A DNA stretch of 64,000 nucleotides from Cyanobium sp. Aljojuca 7A6 (GCF_024346455.1 NZ_JAGQCY010000011.1:1-64000); one strand, 5' to 3'; counted from the first letter of the stretch, positions 35,793 through 46,666 are shown. A program made the numbers and translations. The notes: generated by a model from the sequence alone, not told the origin.

Positions 35793-35827
35793 TGACCCAC
35801 ACCGCTCTGCTGTTCGCCTGATCCGCC

Positions 35828-36103
35828 ATGGGACGCTCACTCAAAAAAGGCCCGTTCGTCGCCGACCACCTGCTTCGCAAGGTGGAGAGGCAGAACGCTG
35901 CCGACGACAAGACCGTGATCAAAACCTGGTCACGGGCCTCCACCATCCTGCCGATGATGATCGGCCACACCATTGCCGTTCACAACGGCAAGGCCCACGT
36001 GCCCGTCTACGTGACGGAGCAGATGGTGGGCCACAAGCTGGGCGAATTCGCCCCCACCCGCACATTCCGCGGTCACATCAAAGACAAGAAGGGAGGCCGC
36101 TGA
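35828..36103 (+). CDS. rpsS: 30S ribosomal protein S19
   Basis: A 91-residue S19 that contacts S13 and the A-site side of the 30S head. The start [20 protein letters not shown] and the block [20 protein letters not shown] followed by [11 protein letters not shown] are diagnostic. Four bases separate its stop from the rplV start. Confidence 0.98.
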   Translation: MGRSLKKGPFVADHLLRKVERQNAADDKTVIKTWSRASTILPMMIGHTIAVHNGKAHVPVYVTEQMVGHKLGEFAPTRTFRGHIKDKKGGR

Positions 36104-36107
36104 TCCG

Positions 36108-36467
36108 ATGGCAACCACCACACCCGACACCCAGGCCCTGGCACACGGCCGCTTCATCCGCGGTTCCGTGTCGAAGGTTCGCCGGGTTCTCGATCAGATC
36201 CGGGGTCGCACCTACCGCGACGCCCTGATCATGCTCGAGTTCATGCCCTACCGCTCCACCGGCCCGATCACCAAGGTGCTCCGCTCTGCGGTCGCCAATG
36301 CCGAGCACAACCTCGGCCTCGATCCGGCCACCCTGGTCATCTGCCAGGCCAGTGCCGACATGGGACCCTCCCTGAAGCGGTTCCGGCCCCGAGCCCAGGG
36401 CCGCGCCTTCGCCATCAAGAAACAGACCTGCCACATCAGCATTGCTGTGGCAGCGCCCACCGCCTGA
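36108..36467 (+). CDS. rplV: 50S ribosomal protein L22
   Basis: A 119-residue L22, whose long hairpin lines the exit tunnel. Family blocks are [39 protein letters not shown], and the hairpin tip with [18 protein letters not shown] and KKQTCHISI. It lies between rpsS and rpsC with short spacing. Confidence 0.97.
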   Translation: MATTTPDTQALAHGRFIRGSVSKVRRVLDQIRGRTYRDALIMLEFMPYRSTGPITKVLRSAVANAEHNLGLDPATLVICQASADMGPSLKRFRPRAQGRAFAIKKQTCHISIAVAAPTA

Positions 36468-36486
36468 CCCCCGAGGACACCGCCCG

Positions 36487-37215
36487 ATGGGACACAAGAT
36501 CCATCCAACCGGCCTGCGCCTGGGGATCACCCAGGATCACCGCTCCCGCTGGTACGCCCCAAGCAAGACCTATCCCGTCCTCCTTCAGGAGGACGACCGG
36601 ATCCGGTCGTTCATCAACAAGAAGTACGCCGCCGCCGGCATCAGCGACGTGCTGATCGCCCGTAAGGCCGACCAGCTCGAAGTGGAACTCAAGACCGCCC
36701 GTCCGGGCGTTCTTGTGGGCCGCCAGGGCAGCGGCATCGAGGAGCTGCGCGCCGGCATCCAGAAGACCCTCGGCGATGCCCACCGTCAGGTGCGCATCAA
36801 TGTGGTCGAGGTGGAGCGGGTCGACGCTGACGCCTTCCTGCTGGCCGAGTACATCGCCCAGCAGCTGGAGAAGCGGGTGGCCTTCCGGCGCGTCATGCGC
36901 ATGGCGGTGCAACGCGCCCAGCGGGCCGGGGTGCTGGGTCTCAAACTCCAGGTGAGCGGCCGCCTCAACGGCGCCGAAATCGCCCGGACGGAGTGGACCC
37001 GCGAGGGTCGCGTGCCCCTGCACACGCTCCGCGCCGACATCGACTACGCCACCAAGGTGGCCACCACCACCTACGGGGTCCTGGGCATCAAGGTCTGGGT
37101 GTTCAAAGGGGAGGTGCTTCCCGGTCAGCAAGATCAGCTGCCCGTGGGTGGAGCACCGAAACGCCGGGCCAACCGCCGGCCGCAACAGTTTGAAGACCGC
37201 TCCAATGAGGAGTGA
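36487..37215 (+). CDS. rpsC: 30S ribosomal protein S3
   Basis: A 242-residue S3 with an N-terminal KH domain ([20 protein letters not shown]) and the C-terminal S3 domain ([35 protein letters not shown]). The start at 36487 gives [18 protein letters not shown], as in homologs. The extra C-terminal tail ([19 protein letters not shown]) is basic then acidic. S3 lies at the mRNA entry channel. Confidence 0.98.
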   Translation: MGHKIHPTGLRLGITQDHRSRWYAPSKTYPVLLQEDDRIRSFINKKYAAAGISDVLIARKADQLEVELKTARPGVLVGRQGSGIEELRAGIQKTLGDAHRQVRINVVEVERVDADAFLLAEYIAQQLEKRVAFRRVMRMAVQRAQRAGVLGLKLQVSGRLNGAEIARTEWTREGRVPLHTLRADIDYATKVATTTYGVLGIKVWVFKGEVLPGQQDQLPVGGAPKRRANRRPQQFEDRSNEE

Positions 37216-37231
37216 TCAGGAGGCCTGAACC

Positions 37232-37690
37232 ATGCTGAGTCCAAAACGCGTCAAGTTCCGAAAACAGCAGCGAGGCCGTATGCGCGGCGTCGCCACGCGC
37301 GGCAACACGATCGCCTTCGGCGATTTCGCCCTGCAGGCCCAGGAGTGCGGGTGGATCACCTCCCGTCAGATCGAAGCCAGCCGCCGTGCCATGACCCGCC
37401 ATGTCAAGCGGGGGGGCAAGATCTGGATCCGGATCTTCCCCGACAAGCCCGTCACCATGCGACCGGCCGAAACCCGCATGGGTTCCGGTAAGGGCAACCC
37501 GGAGTTCTGGGTGGCCGTGATCAAGCCGGGCCGCATTCTCTTCGAGATGGGTGGACCCGAGATCACGCCCGAAATCGCCAAGGAAGCCATGCGTCTGGCC
37601 CAGTACAAACTGCCGGTCAAGACGAAGTTCCTCGCCCTGGCCGATCAGGTGGCAACCGCCCCCGAACCCGCCCTCGCAGTGGAGTCCTGA
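37232..37690 (+). CDS. rplP: 50S ribosomal protein L16
   Basis: A 152-residue L16 that organises the A-site region of 23S rRNA. It begins [19 protein letters not shown] and contains [20 protein letters not shown] and [20 protein letters not shown], the family signatures. The tail is slightly extended. Its stop is two bases before the rpmC start. Confidence 0.98.
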   Translation: MLSPKRVKFRKQQRGRMRGVATRGNTIAFGDFALQAQECGWITSRQIEASRRAMTRHVKRGGKIWIRIFPDKPVTMRPAETRMGSGKGNPEFWVAVIKPGRILFEMGGPEITPEIAKEAMRLAQYKLPVKTKFLALADQVATAPEPALAVES

Positions 37691-37692
37691 CC

Positions 37693-37905
37693 ATGGCCCG
37701 TCCCACCATCACCGACGTGCGTTCGCTCAGCGACGCCCAGATCGGCGAACAGATCGACGGCGTCCGTCGCGAACTGTTCGACCTCCGCTTCCAGCAGGCC
37801 ACCCGCCGTCTGGAGCACCCGCACCGCTTCAAGGAGGCCCGCATCAAGCTGGCCCACCTGCTGACGGTGCAGGAGGAGCGTCAGCGCTCCACCGTCGCCT
37901 CCTGA
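37693..37905 (+). CDS. rpmC: 50S ribosomal protein L29
   Basis: A 70-residue L29 composed of the expected two-helix hairpin: [20 protein letters not shown], then [20 protein letters not shown]. It sits near the tunnel exit beside L23. The gene is almost directly joined to rplP and precedes rpsQ by 17 bases. Confidence 0.96.
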   Translation: MARPTITDVRSLSDAQIGEQIDGVRRELFDLRFQQATRRLEHPHRFKEARIKLAHLLTVQEERQRSTVAS

Positions 37906-37922
37906 TTCCCCCCTCGATCCCC

Positions 37923-38174
37923 ATGGCACTCAAGGAAAGGGTCGGCACCGTCGTCAGCGACAAGATGGACAAAACGGTGGTGGTGGCGGTGGAAAACCGC
38001 TTCCCTCACCCCATCTATCAGAAGACCGTCCGCCGCACCACCCGCTACAAAGCCCACGACGAAGCCAACAGCTGCCGCGTGGGCGACAGGGTCCGCATCA
38101 CCGAGACCCGTCCCCTCAGCCGCACCAAACGTTGGGCCGTGGCCGAAGTTCTCTCCACAACCAGCGCCGGCTGA
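37923..38174 (+). CDS. rpsQ: 30S ribosomal protein S17
   Basis: An 83-residue S17 with the OB-fold start [20 protein letters not shown] and the later signature [32 protein letters not shown]. It is a primary 16S rRNA binder in 30S assembly. The start at 37923 is chosen over longer upstream reading because it gives the family N-terminus. Confidence 0.97.
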   Translation: MALKERVGTVVSDKMDKTVVVAVENRFPHPIYQKTVRRTTRYKAHDEANSCRVGDRVRITETRPLSRTKRWAVAEVLSTTSAG

Positions 38175-38184
38175 GGAACCCCCC

Positions 38185-38550
38185 ATGATTCAGCAGGAAA
38201 CCTTCCTCAACGTCGCTGACAACAGCGGCGCCAAGCGCATCCAATGCATCCGGGTGCTCGGCACCAACCGTCGCTACGCCCACGTGGGCGATGTGATCGT
38301 GGCCGCCGTCAAGGACGCCATGCCCAACATGGGCGTCAAGAAGTCGGACGTGGTCAAGGCCGTGGTGGTGCGCACCCGGGCCACGCTGCGCCGTGACACC
38401 GGCAACGCCATCCGATTCGACGACAACGCCGCGGTGATCCTGGGCAACGACAACAACCCCAAGGGCACCCGGGTCTTCGGTCCGGTCGCCAGGGAGCTGC
38501 GCGAGCGCAACTTCACCAAGATCGTGTCCCTCGCTCCGGAGGTGATCTGA
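38185..38550 (+). CDS. rplN: 50S ribosomal protein L14
   Basis: A 121-residue L14 forming part of the inter-subunit bridge. It begins [20 protein letters not shown] and carries the signature [20 protein letters not shown], then [20 protein letters not shown]. The next gene, rplX, begins one base after its stop. Confidence 0.98.
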   Translation: MIQQETFLNVADNSGAKRIQCIRVLGTNRRYAHVGDVIVAAVKDAMPNMGVKKSDVVKAVVVRTRATLRRDTGNAIRFDDNAAVILGNDNNPKGTRVFGPVARELRERNFTKIVSLAPEVI

Positions 38551-38551
38551 G

Positions 38552-38908
38552 ATGGCTGCCGCAACCCCCAAGGCCAGGCCCGTTGAGCGCATCAAGATGC
38601 GCATCCGCAAAGGTGACACCGTCCAGGTGATCGCCGGCAAGGATCGGGGCAAGACCGGTGAGGTGCTCCGCACCCTCCCCAACGAGAACCGTGTCGTGGT
38701 GCAGGGCATCAACCTGCGCACCCGCCACGTCAAACCCGCCCAGGAAGGCGAGACCGGCCGCATCGTCACCGAGGAAGCGTCCCTGCACGCCTCCAACGTG
38801 ATGCTGTATTCCACCGCCAACAAGGTCGCCAGCCGGGTGGGAATCGTCGTCCAGGACGACGGCAGCAAGAAGCGCCGTCTCAAGAAGACCGGGGAGGTGA
38901 TCGACTGA
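38552..38908 (+). CDS. rplX: 50S ribosomal protein L24
   Basis: A 118-residue L24 with the KOW motif [20 protein letters not shown] and the following [19 protein letters not shown]. It initiates 50S assembly by binding the 5' part of 23S rRNA. It is followed by an unusually long gap of 122 bases before rplE with no coding sequence. Confidence 0.97.
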   Translation: MAAATPKARPVERIKMRIRKGDTVQVIAGKDRGKTGEVLRTLPNENRVVVQGINLRTRHVKPAQEGETGRIVTEEASLHASNVMLYSTANKVASRVGIVVQDDGSKKRRLKKTGEVID

Positions 38909-39030
38909 CCACCCCCCACCGCGTCGCCCCCCACGCCCCACCGTGCGACGTTCCCCCCGCTCCGCGTCCCTGCTCCCCTCCCCCGTCCGCCTTCTGACCA
39001 CGTCCAGAAGCGCCCCCCCATCCCCCCGTC

Positions 39031-39570
39031 ATGTCACTCAAACAGCGCTATCGGGAGACGATCCAGCCCAAGCTGCTGAAGGATCTCAACCTCTCCAACG
39101 TCCACGAGGTTCCCAAGGTGGTCAAGGTCACCGTCAACCGGGGCCTCGGTGAAGCCGCCCAGAACGCCAAGTCCCTTGAGGCTTCGATCACCGAACTGGC
39201 GACCATCACCGGTCAGAAGGTGGTGGTGACCCGCGCCAAGAAGGCCATCGCCGGCTTCAAGATCCGCCAGGGCATGCCGATCGGCGTGGCCGTCACCCTG
39301 CGGGGCGAGCGGATGTATGCCTTCCTGGAGCGTCTCATCCACCTGGCGCTGCCACGCATCCGCGACTTCCGCGGCGTGAGCCCCAAGAGCTTCGACGGAC
39401 GGGGCAATTACACCCTGGGGATCCGGGAGCAGATCATCTTCCCCGAGATCTCCTTCGACAAGATCGATGCCATCCGGGGGATGGACGTCACGATCGTGAC
39501 CAACGCCCGTAACGACGAAGAGGGCCGGGCCCTCCTCCGCGAAATGGGAATGCCGTTCCGCAATACCTGA
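39031..39570 (+). CDS. rplE: 50S ribosomal protein L5
   Basis: A 179-residue L5, the 5S rRNA-binding protein of the central protuberance. It begins [20 protein letters not shown]. The blocks [40 protein letters not shown] and [20 protein letters not shown] are the family signatures. The longer-than-usual upstream gap may hold a secondary promoter, though I see no clear -10 element. Confidence 0.98.
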   Translation: MSLKQRYRETIQPKLLKDLNLSNVHEVPKVVKVTVNRGLGEAAQNAKSLEASITELATITGQKVVVTRAKKAIAGFKIRQGMPIGVAVTLRGERMYAFLERLIHLALPRIRDFRGVSPKSFDGRGNYTLGIREQIIFPEISFDKIDAIRGMDVTIVTNARNDEEGRALLREMGMPFRNT

Positions 39571-39590
39571 GCCCCCTCCCGGACACGACC

Positions 39591-39992
39591 ATGGCCAACC
39601 ACGACCCAGTTTCAGACATGCTCACGCGCCTTCGCAACGCGAGTGAGAAGCGCCACGAGCGCACCAGGATTCCCGCCTCGCGGCTTTCCCGCAGCATCGC
39701 CAACGTGCTGCAGCAGGAAGGTTTCATCGCCGCCATCGCCGAAGAAGGCGAAGGCGTGCAGCGCCAGCTGGTGCTTGAGCTGAAATACAGCGGCAAGCAC
39801 CGCCAGCCCACCATCCGCTCCGTGCAGCGGGTGAGCAAGCCCGGCCTGCGCATCTACAAAAACACCCGCCAGCTGCCCAAGGTGCTGGGCGGCCTCGGCG
39901 TGGCGATCATCTCCACCTCCCGGGGTGTGATGAGCGACCGTGATGCCCGCAAGCAGGGCGTCGGCGGCGAAGTGCTCTGCTACGTCTACTGA
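39591..39992 (+). CDS. rpsH: 30S ribosomal protein S8
   Basis: A 133-residue S8, a primary 16S rRNA binder. It begins [20 protein letters not shown] and ends with the signature [33 protein letters not shown]. There is no S14 gene between rplE and rpsH, matching cyanobacterial order rather than that of E. coli. Confidence 0.98.
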   Translation: MANHDPVSDMLTRLRNASEKRHERTRIPASRLSRSIANVLQQEGFIAAIAEEGEGVQRQLVLELKYSGKHRQPTIRSVQRVSKPGLRIYKNTRQLPKVLGGLGVAIISTSRGVMSDRDARKQGVGGEVLCYVY

Positions 39993-40008
39993 TCCCAGGA
40001 GTTGTTCC

Positions 40009-40548
40009 ATGTCTCGTATCGGTAAAGCCCCGATCCCCATTCCCGACAAGGTCACCGTCAGCCTCAATGGCCTGGCGGTCACCGTGAAGGGACCCAAAGG
40101 GGAACTCAGCCGCGTTCTCCCGGAGGGCGTCAGCGTCAGCCAGGACGCCGGCACGGTGGTGGTGAGTCCCACCAGCACCCACCGTCGCTCCCGCGAGCGC
40201 CACGGCCTCAGCCGCACCCTCGTCGCCAACATGGTGGAAGGGGTCAGCCAAGGCTTCACCCGCAAGCTCGAGATCGTCGGCGTCGGCTACCGCGCCCAGG
40301 TCCAGGGGCGCAAGCTCGTGGTCAGCGCCGGCTACAGCCACCCGGTGGAGATGGTCCCCCCCGAAGGGGTCACCTTCTCGGTCGAGAACAACACCTCGGT
40401 CTTCGTCTCCGGCCCCGACAAGGAGCTGGTGGGCAACGAGGCGGCCAAGATCCGCGGCATTCGTCCGCCCGAGCCCTACAAAGGCAAAGGCATCAAGTAC
40501 GAAGGTGAGCGGATTCTGCGCAAGGCCGGCAAGACCGGCAAGAAATGA
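40009..40548 (+). CDS. rplF: 50S ribosomal protein L6
   Basis: A 179-residue L6 located near the factor-binding centre. It begins [20 protein letters not shown], contains [20 protein letters not shown] and ends with the signature [20 protein letters not shown], then KAGKTGKK. The start at 40009 is set by homology. It is spaced 16 bases after rpsH. Confidence 0.98.
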   Translation: MSRIGKAPIPIPDKVTVSLNGLAVTVKGPKGELSRVLPEGVSVSQDAGTVVVSPTSTHRRSRERHGLSRTLVANMVEGVSQGFTRKLEIVGVGYRAQVQGRKLVVSAGYSHPVEMVPPEGVTFSVENNTSVFVSGPDKELVGNEAAKIRGIRPPEPYKGKGIKYEGERILRKAGKTGKK

Positions 40549-40580
40549 GGTCTGCTCGAGCGTCAACCGTCTGATCCCCC

Positions 40581-40946
40581 ATGTCTACCCTCTCCCGCAA
40601 ACAGCAGACCCAGAAGCGTCACCGCCGCCTGCGTCGTCTGCTCTCCGGCACCGCCAACCGTCCCAGGCTGGCCGTGTTCCGCTCCAACAATCACATCTAC
40701 GCCCAGGTCATCGACGACGACGCCCAGAGCACCCTCTGCGCTGCGTCCACCCTCGACAAGGACCTGCGCACCAGCGTCCAGGCCAGTTCCACCTGTGACG
40801 CCTCCGTCGCCGTGGGCCAGCTCGTCGCCCAGCGCGCCCTCGCCAAGGGTATTCAGCAGGTGGTCTTCGATCGCGGCGGCAACCTGTACCACGGCAGGGT
40901 CAAGGCCCTTGCTGACGCCGCCCGGGAAGCGGGCCTTCAGTTCTGA
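40581..40946 (+). CDS. rplR: 50S ribosomal protein L18
   Basis: A 121-residue L18 that binds 5S rRNA with L5. It shows the basic N-terminus [20 protein letters not shown], the strand [20 protein letters not shown] and the C-terminal [20 protein letters not shown]. It lies 32 bases after rplF. Confidence 0.97.
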   Translation: MSTLSRKQQTQKRHRRLRRLLSGTANRPRLAVFRSNNHIYAQVIDDDAQSTLCAASTLDKDLRTSVQASSTCDASVAVGQLVAQRALAKGIQQVVFDRGGNLYHGRVKALADAAREAGLQF

Positions 40947-40960
40947 TCCCTGCTCTCACC

Positions 40961-41626
40961 ATGACCGAAACCAACGACCAGATCCAGACCGGCGCCGTAC
41001 CTGCGGCCTCCGACGTCCCCGCCGCTGCTGAAGGCCAGCAGGAGCAGCGCCGGGGCGGCGGTGGCGGTGGCCGCGGCGATGCCAAGGGCGACCGCCGGGG
41101 CGGCGGCGGCCGTGGCCGCGATAACCGCCGCGGCCAGGAACGCGACTCCGAATGGCAGGAGCGGGTGGTTCAGATCCGCCGTGTCTCCAAGACCGTCAAG
41201 GGCGGCAAGAAGATGAGCTTCCGGGCCATCGTCGTCGTCGGCAACGAGCGCGGCCAGGTGGGCGTGGGCGTCGGTAAGGCCGGCGATGTCATCGGCGCCG
41301 TCCGCAAGGGCGTGGCCGATGGCAAGAAGCATCTGGTCAAGGTGCCCCTCACCCGTAACAGTTCGATCCCCACCCTCAGCAACGGCCGCGACGGCGCCGC
41401 CAGCGTGCTGATCCGGCCGGCTGCCCCCGGTACCGGGGTGATCGCGGGCGGTTCGATCCGCACCGTGCTCGAACTGGCCGGTATCAAAAACGTGCTGGCG
41501 AAGCGGCTGGGCTCCAAGACCCCGCTCAACAACGCCCGCGCCGCCATGCAGGCCCTCGAAGGCCTGCGCACCCACAAGGAGACCGCCAAGGAGCGGGGCA
41601 TCTCCCTCGAGCAGATTTACTCCTGA
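40961..41626 (+). CDS. rpsE: 30S ribosomal protein S5
   Basis: A 221-residue S5, involved in translational accuracy. The core has [40 protein letters not shown] and [20 protein letters not shown]. The N-terminal 60 residues are a low-complexity Gly/Arg/Asp-rich extension ([20 protein letters not shown]), which makes the protein longer than E. coli S5 (167). Such tails are common in cyanobacterial S5. Confidence 0.98.
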   Translation: MTETNDQIQTGAVPAASDVPAAAEGQQEQRRGGGGGGRGDAKGDRRGGGGRGRDNRRGQERDSEWQERVVQIRRVSKTVKGGKKMSFRAIVVVGNERGQVGVGVGKAGDVIGAVRKGVADGKKHLVKVPLTRNSSIPTLSNGRDGAASVLIRPAAPGTGVIAGGSIRTVLELAGIKNVLAKRLGSKTPLNNARAAMQALEGLRTHKETAKERGISLEQIYS

Positions 41627-41634
41627 GGCCCGCC

Positions 41635-42090
41635 ATGACGTCCTTCTCTCTCAACAACCTCCAGCCCCAGAAGGGGTCCCGCAAGCGCAAGCTGCGCAAG
41701 GGTCGCGGCATCGCCGCCGGCCAGGGCGCCAGCTGCGGCTTCGGCATGCGCGGGCAGAAGTCCCGCTCCGGCAGCCCCACCCGCCCCGGCTTCGAGGGTG
41801 GCCAGATGCCCCTCTACCGCCGGATTCCGAAGCTCAAGCACTTCCCGGTCATCAACCCCACCCACTACACCGTGATCAACGTGTCACGGCTGGGTGAGCT
41901 GAAGGCGGGCAGCACCGTCAGCCTCGACTCCCTGGAGCAGGCCGGCCTGGTCACCAGCCCCCGTTACCCGCTCAAGGTGCTCGGCAATGGCGAACTCACG
42001 GTGAAACTGACGGTCCAGGCCGCCGCTTTCACCGCCTCGGCCCGCGCCAAGATCGAAGCCGCCGGCGGCAGCTGCGAGATCATCGGCTGA
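41635..42090 (+). CDS. rplO: 50S ribosomal protein L15
   Basis: A 151-residue L15, a late assembly protein. The N-terminus [20 protein letters not shown] with the glycine-rich stretch [20 protein letters not shown] is characteristic, and the C-terminal domain includes [20 protein letters not shown]. It precedes secY by 108 bases. Confidence 0.97.
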   Translation: MTSFSLNNLQPQKGSRKRKLRKGRGIAAGQGASCGFGMRGQKSRSGSPTRPGFEGGQMPLYRRIPKLKHFPVINPTHYTVINVSRLGELKAGSTVSLDSLEQAGLVTSPRYPLKVLGNGELTVKLTVQAAAFTASARAKIEAAGGSCEIIG

Positions 42091-42198
42091 GCCCGGGCCG
42101 TTGCCCTGCCTCCAGCCCGGAGCCGTCTGCCCGTAGCCTTGTGCTGCGGCAGGCGGCTCCGGTCGTATCGACCCGTCCCATCCACTCCCGACATCACC

Positions 42199-43518
42199 AT
42201 GCTCCTCAGCAGGGGGCGCAATCCGAGCGCCGCTGAAATCCTCGTCCAGCTGGTCCAGTCGAAGGGCCTGCGGGATCGGGTGCTCACCACCCTGGGCCTG
42301 CTGCTGCTGGTGCGACTCGGCATCTACATCCCGGTGCCCGGCATCGACCGGGTGGCCTTCCAGGACTTCATCCGCCAGGGCGGCCAGCTGATCGGCTTCC
42401 TGGACATCTTCACCGGCGGCGGCCTGTCCACCCTGGGCGTGTTCGCCCTGGGCATCCTGCCCTTCATCAATGCCTCGATCATCATCCAGCTGATGACGGC
42501 GGCCCTGCCCCAGCTCGAGGAGCTGCAGAAGAACGAAGGCGAGGCCGGCCGCCGCAAGCTGGCCCAGATCACCCGTTACGTGGCCCTGGGCTGGGGCATC
42601 CTGCAGAGCATCGTTTTTGCCCTGATCCTGCGGCAATACGCCCTGCCGGGCCTTCCCGAATGGCTGTTCGTCGTCCAGACGAGTCTGGCCCTGGTCACCG
42701 GTTCGATGGTGGTGATGTGGGTCAGTGAGGTGATCACCGAACGGGGCATCGGCCAGGGGGCCTCCCTGGTGATCTTCATCAACATCGTGGCCACCCTGCC
42801 CAAGGCCCTGGGCTCCACCATCCAGCTGGCCCAGAGCGGCGACCGCGCCACGGTGGGCGGCATCGTCGTCCTCGTGCTGGTCTTCCTGGTGACGATCGTG
42901 GGGATCATCTTTCTTCAGGAAGGCAGTCGCCGCATCCCGATCGTGAGCGCCAAGCGCCAGGTGGGCGGTGCCAGCACCCTGGCCTCACGCCAGAGCTATC
43001 TGCCCCTGAAGCTCAACGCCGGCGGCGTCATGCCGATCATTTTCGCCTCGGCCGTGGTGTTCCTGCCGCTCACCATCGCCAATCTCACCAAAAGTGCCTG
43101 GCTGATCCGGGTGGCGGGCTATCTCAACCCCACCAGCAGCACCCCCTGGGTCTATGCCCTGGTGTACTTCGCCCTGATCTGCGGCTTCGCCTTCTTCTAC
43201 GCCTCCCTCACCGTCAACCCGGTGGACATCGCCACCAACCTGAAACGCTCCGGCGTCGCCATCCCCGGGGTGCGCCCCGGCTCGGCCACCGCCGACTACC
43301 TCTCGGGCGTGTCCAACCGACTCACCCTGCTGGGCGGCCTGTTCCTGGGCGCCATCGCCATCATTCCCTCGGCCGTGGAGGGGGCCACCCAGGTGCGCAC
43401 CTTCCAGGGCCTGGGGGCCACCTCCCTGCTGATCCTGGTGGGCGTGGCGATCGACACCGCCAAGCAGGTCCAGACCTACGTGATCTCCCAGCGTTACGAA
43501 GGACTGGTCAGGCAGTAG
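42199..43518 (+). CDS. secY: Protein translocase channel subunit SecY
   Basis: A 439-residue ten-helix channel of the Sec translocon, serving both plasma and thylakoid membranes. Diagnostic stretches are VRLGIYIPVPGIDRVAF in helix 1, GGLSTLGVFALGILPFINAS, GIGQGASLVIFINIVATLP, LPLKLNAGGVMPIIFASAVV and the C-terminal QVQTYVISQRYEGLVRQ. The start at 42199 (MLLSRGRNPSAAEILVQLVQ) matches homologs. Its place between rplO and adk is standard. Confidence 0.97.
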   Translation: MLLSRGRNPSAAEILVQLVQSKGLRDRVLTTLGLLLLVRLGIYIPVPGIDRVAFQDFIRQGGQLIGFLDIFTGGGLSTLGVFALGILPFINASIIIQLMTAALPQLEELQKNEGEAGRRKLAQITRYVALGWGILQSIVFALILRQYALPGLPEWLFVVQTSLALVTGSMVVMWVSEVITERGIGQGASLVIFINIVATLPKALGSTIQLAQSGDRATVGGIVVLVLVFLVTIVGIIFLQEGSRRIPIVSAKRQVGGASTLASRQSYLPLKLNAGGVMPIIFASAVVFLPLTIANLTKSAWLIRVAGYLNPTSSTPWVYALVYFALICGFAFFYASLTVNPVDIATNLKRSGVAIPGVRPGSATADYLSGVSNRLTLLGGLFLGAIAIIPSAVEGATQVRTFQGLGATSLLILVGVAIDTAKQVQTYVISQRYEGLVRQ

Positions 43519-43542
43519 CCCCCTTTCCCCGTCTTCCCTCCC

Positions 43543-44094
43543 ATGAAACAGCGTCTCCTCTTCCTCGGCCCCCCCGGCGCCGGCAAGGGCACCCAGGCCG
43601 AGCTCCTGGCCGAACACCACCAGCTGCTGCACCTCTCCACCGGTGAACTGCTGCGGGCGGAGGTGAAGGCCGGCAGCGCCCTGGGCCAGGAGGCGGAGGC
43701 GGTGATGGCCCGCGGCGAGCTGGTCAGCGATGCCCTGGTGCTGGCCATCGTGCGCAGCCGCCTGGAGGGGCACCAGGGGGGCTGGCTCCTGGATGGTTTT
43801 CCCCGCAACCTGGCCCAGGCGGAAGCCCTCGACGGGCTGCTGGCCGAGCTTGACCAGCGCATCGAACGGGTGCTGCTGCTGGAGCTGGAGGACGGGGTGC
43901 TGATCCAGCGCCTGCTCTCCCGCGGCCGGGCCGACGACAACGAAACGGTGATCCGCAACCGCCTGGTGGTGTACCAGGAGCAGACCGCCCCCCTCATCGA
44001 CCACTACCGCCAGCTGGGCCTGCTCCGCAGCGTTGAAGCCTCCGGCACGGTGGCGGAGATCGGGGCGAGGATCGTAGCCAGCCTTGTTGACTGA
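43543..44094 (+). CDS. adk: Adenylate kinase, short form
   Basis: A 183-residue enzyme converting ATP plus AMP to two ADP. The P-loop is LFLGPPGAGKGTQAELLAEH, the AMP-site block is LHLSTGELLRAEVKAGS and the motif GWLLDGFPRNLAQAEAL is intact. The LID region is only SRGRADDNETVIRNRLVVYQ, so this is the short form without the zinc-type LID insertion of the 214-residue E. coli enzyme. It follows secY by 24 bases. No infA gene lies between adk and rpmJ. Confidence 0.96.
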   Translation: MKQRLLFLGPPGAGKGTQAELLAEHHQLLHLSTGELLRAEVKAGSALGQEAEAVMARGELVSDALVLAIVRSRLEGHQGGWLLDGFPRNLAQAEALDGLLAELDQRIERVLLLELEDGVLIQRLLSRGRADDNETVIRNRLVVYQEQTAPLIDHYRQLGLLRSVEASGTVAEIGARIVASLVD

Positions 44095-44137
44095 TGTGAT
44101 AAGGTAGCTGTTTGCAAATTCGGAGAGCACAACGCCC

Positions 44138-44251
44138 ATGAAGGTGCGTGCCTCAGTCAAGAAGATGTGCGACAAATGCCGGGTGATTCGTCGCCACGGC
44201 AGGGTCATGGTGATCTGCACCAACCCGAAGCACAAGCAGCGTCAGGGTTGA
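44138..44251 (+). CDS. rpmJ: 50S ribosomal protein L36
   Basis: A 37-residue L36, the smallest ribosomal protein, reading [20 protein letters not shown] and ending NPKHKQRQG. The zinc ligands Cys11, Cys14, Cys27 and His32 are all present, so it is the zinc-binding form. A GGAGAG ribosome binding site lies about ten bases upstream. The gene is short and easily missed; it sits in its usual place before rpsM. Confidence 0.96.
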   Translation: MKVRASVKKMCDKCRVIRRHGRVMVICTNPKHKQRQG

Positions 44252-44317
44252 CTCCCCACGCCATCACGGCTGCCGCCTTCGGCCGCCACCCCCATTGCCC
44301 TCTGATCGTTTCCTGAC

Positions 44318-44683
44318 GTGGCTCGGATCGCCGGTGTCGATATCCCTCGTGACAAGAGGGTTGAGATCTCACTCACTTACGTGTACGGGATCGGGCTCAC
44401 CAGGGCCCGCAAAATTCTCGCCAAATCGGGGGTCAGCCCCGACATCCGGGTGAAGGACCTCAGCGATGGCGACGTGCAGAAGCTGCGCGGCGCCGCCGAT
44501 TCCTTCGTGCTCGAGGGCGACCTGCGCCGCGAAGAGGGCATGGCCCTCAAGCGCCTGCAGGACATCGGCTGCCTGCGGGGTCGCCGCCATCGCATGGGAC
44601 TGCCCGTGCGTGGTCAGCGCACCCGCACCAACGCCCGTACCCGCCGCGGCGCCCGCAAGACCGTGGCCGGCAAGAAGAAGTGA
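44318..44683 (+). CDS. rpsM: 30S ribosomal protein S13
   Basis: A 121-residue S13 at the top of the 30S head. It starts with GTG (44318) followed by [20 protein letters not shown] and carries the C-terminal signature [20 protein letters not shown]. The helix-hairpin region [20 protein letters not shown] is present. A 171-base gap without a gene follows before rpsK. Confidence 0.97.
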   Translation: MARIAGVDIPRDKRVEISLTYVYGIGLTRARKILAKSGVSPDIRVKDLSDGDVQKLRGAADSFVLEGDLRREEGMALKRLQDIGCLRGRRHRMGLPVRGQRTRTNARTRRGARKTVAGKKK

Positions 44684-44854
44684 GTTCCGGTCCTCCGGGC
44701 CCATTCTCCCCTCTCTGCCTGCATTCCTTCCCGGCCCGTGGCCCCTCGCGGCAGCCACCGGGCCCGAGTCCCGCCGGCCTCCCTCTCCGGAGGCCGTCAC
44801 CGGGACTCCCCCCCAGTCCTCCGATCACCTCCCTGCCTTTGCAGGGTCACCGCC

Positions 44855-45247
44855 ATGGCCAAACCAGCCAAGAAGACAGGCCCCAAGAAGGCCAAGCGCA
44901 ACGTCCCCAACGGGGTCGCGCACATCCAGAGCACCTTCAACAACACGATCGTCTCCATCACCGATACCGCCGGTGAAGTGGTGAGTTGGTCGTCAGCCGG
45001 TGCGAGCGGCTTCAAGGGAGCCCGCAAGGGCACACCCTTCGCCGCCCAGACCGCCGCCGAAGCGGCCGCCCGCCGGGCCCTCGAGCAAGGCATGCGTCAG
45101 ATCGAAGTGCTGGTGCGCGGTCCCGGCTCCGGGCGAGAAACCGCCATCCGGGCGCTGCAGGTGGCCGGTCTCGAGATCACCCTGATCCGCGACGTCACCC
45201 CCCTGCCCCACAACGGTTGCCGCCGGGCCAAGCGTCGCCGGGTCTGA
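44855..45247 (+). CDS. rpsK: 30S ribosomal protein S11
   Basis: A 130-residue S11 of the 30S platform. It shows [40 protein letters not shown], and the C-terminal signature [20 protein letters not shown]. The ATG at 44855 gives the canonical lysine-rich start [20 protein letters not shown]. rpsD is absent between rpsK and rpoA, as in other cyanobacteria. Confidence 0.98.
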   Translation: MAKPAKKTGPKKAKRNVPNGVAHIQSTFNNTIVSITDTAGEVVSWSSAGASGFKGARKGTPFAAQTAAEAAARRALEQGMRQIEVLVRGPGSGRETAIRALQVAGLEITLIRDVTPLPHNGCRRAKRRRV

Positions 45248-45330
45248 GTCTTCCGGACTCCTCCGGCCTCCCGCCCGATTCCCCCAGGGCCGCTGTCGCG
45301 GCCACCTTCCCTTTCTCACCTCCTCAGACC

Positions 45331-46269
45331 GTGTTGCACTACCAGATCGATCGGGTCGAGCACCAGGTTGCCGACGACCGTTCCCAGACGGGCGTCTTCC
45401 TGATCGGCCCCCTGGATCGGGGCCAGGCAACCACCCTCGGCAACGCCCTGCGGCGCGTGCTGATCGGTGGGCTCGAAGGAAGCGCCATCACGGCGGTGCG
45501 TCTCTCCGGGGTCAACCACGAGTACGCCACGGTGCCAGGTGTGCGCGAGGACGTGCTCGACATCCTGCTCAACTGCAAGTCGGTTCCCGTCAACAGCCGC
45601 AGCCGTGATCTGGAGATCGGCCGCCTGATGGTCAACGGTCCGGCGCGGGTCACCGCCTCGGATCTGCAGTTCTCCCCCCAGGTGCAGGTCATCGATGGCG
45701 ATCGGGAGATCGCCACCGTGGCCGAGGGCCACAGCCTGGAGATGGAAGTCCACGTGGAGCGTGGCATCGGTTACCGGCCGGTGGATCGCCACAACGAAGA
45801 CACCACCGCCATCGACCTGCTCCAGATCGACGCGGTCTTCATGCCGGTGCGCCGGGTCAACTACACCGTCGATGAAACGGCGGTCGGCGAAGGCGGTTCG
45901 GCCCATGAGCGCCTGCGCATCGAGATCGAGACCAACGGCAGCGTCACCCCCGACGACGCCATGGCCCAGGCCGCCAACCAGCTGATGGAGCTGTTCCAGC
46001 CCCTGGCCACCCTCACCATGACCGAGGAGCCCGGCCTGGAGCCCGAGCCTTCGGCCGAGGCCCAGATCCCCCTGGAGGAACTGAACCTCTCCGTCCGCGC
46101 CTACAACTGTCTGAAGCGGGCCCAGGTCAACTCCGTCTCCGACCTCATGGGCTTCAGCTACGAAGACCTCCTGGAGATCAAGAACTTCGGATCCAAGTCC
46201 GCCGACGAGGTGATCGAGGCTCTCGAGAGGATCGGCATCTCCCTGCCCCAGAGCCGCACCAGCGGCTGA
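45331..46269 (+). CDS. rpoA: RNA polymerase alpha subunit
   Basis: A 312-residue alpha subunit. It starts with GTG at 45331, giving [20 protein letters not shown], as in cyanobacterial homologs. The N-terminal assembly domain contains [20 protein letters not shown] and [20 protein letters not shown]. The C-terminal domain, which binds UP elements and activators, is [20 protein letters not shown] to [21 protein letters not shown] longer reading upstream to 44986 runs through rpsK and is not real. Confidence 0.97.
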   Translation: MLHYQIDRVEHQVADDRSQTGVFLIGPLDRGQATTLGNALRRVLIGGLEGSAITAVRLSGVNHEYATVPGVREDVLDILLNCKSVPVNSRSRDLEIGRLMVNGPARVTASDLQFSPQVQVIDGDREIATVAEGHSLEMEVHVERGIGYRPVDRHNEDTTAIDLLQIDAVFMPVRRVNYTVDETAVGEGGSAHERLRIEIETNGSVTPDDAMAQAANQLMELFQPLATLTMTEEPGLEPEPSAEAQIPLEELNLSVRAYNCLKRAQVNSVSDLMGFSYEDLLEIKNFGSKSADEVIEALERIGISLPQSRTSG

Positions 46270-46315
46270 AAGGCGGTTTCCCCTTCCCCGTTACGCCACC
46301 CGCCCCGTCCCCACC

Positions 46316-46666
46316 ATGCGACACCAGTGCCGAGTCCCCCTGTTGGGACGCCCCGCCGACCAACGCAAGGCCATGCTGCGTGGTCTGACCACCCAGCTCA
46401 TCCGTGAAGGCCGCGTCACCACCACCAAGGCCAGAGCCAAGGCCCTGCGTGACGAAGCCGAGCGCATGATCACCCTGGCCAAGGACGGCACCCTCGCCGC
46501 CCGTCGCCGCGCCATCGGCTACATCTACGACAAGCAGCTCGTCCACGCCCTGTTCGACAAGGCCCAGGACCGTTACGGCGATCGCCAGGGTGGCTACACC
46601 CGCATCATTCGTACGGTGCGACGCCGCGGTGACAACGCCGAGATGGCAATCATCGAGCTGGTCTGA
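46316..46666 (+). CDS. rplQ: 50S ribosomal protein L17
   Basis: A 116-residue L17 near the tunnel exit. It starts [20 protein letters not shown] and contains [20 protein letters not shown] and [20 protein letters not shown]. The stop codon overlaps the proposed CTG start of truA by four bases. Confidence 0.97.
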   Translation: MRHQCRVPLLGRPADQRKAMLRGLTTQLIREGRVTTTKARAKALRDEAERMITLAKDGTLAARRRAIGYIYDKQLVHALFDKAQDRYGDRQGGYTRIIRTVRRRGDNAEMAIIELV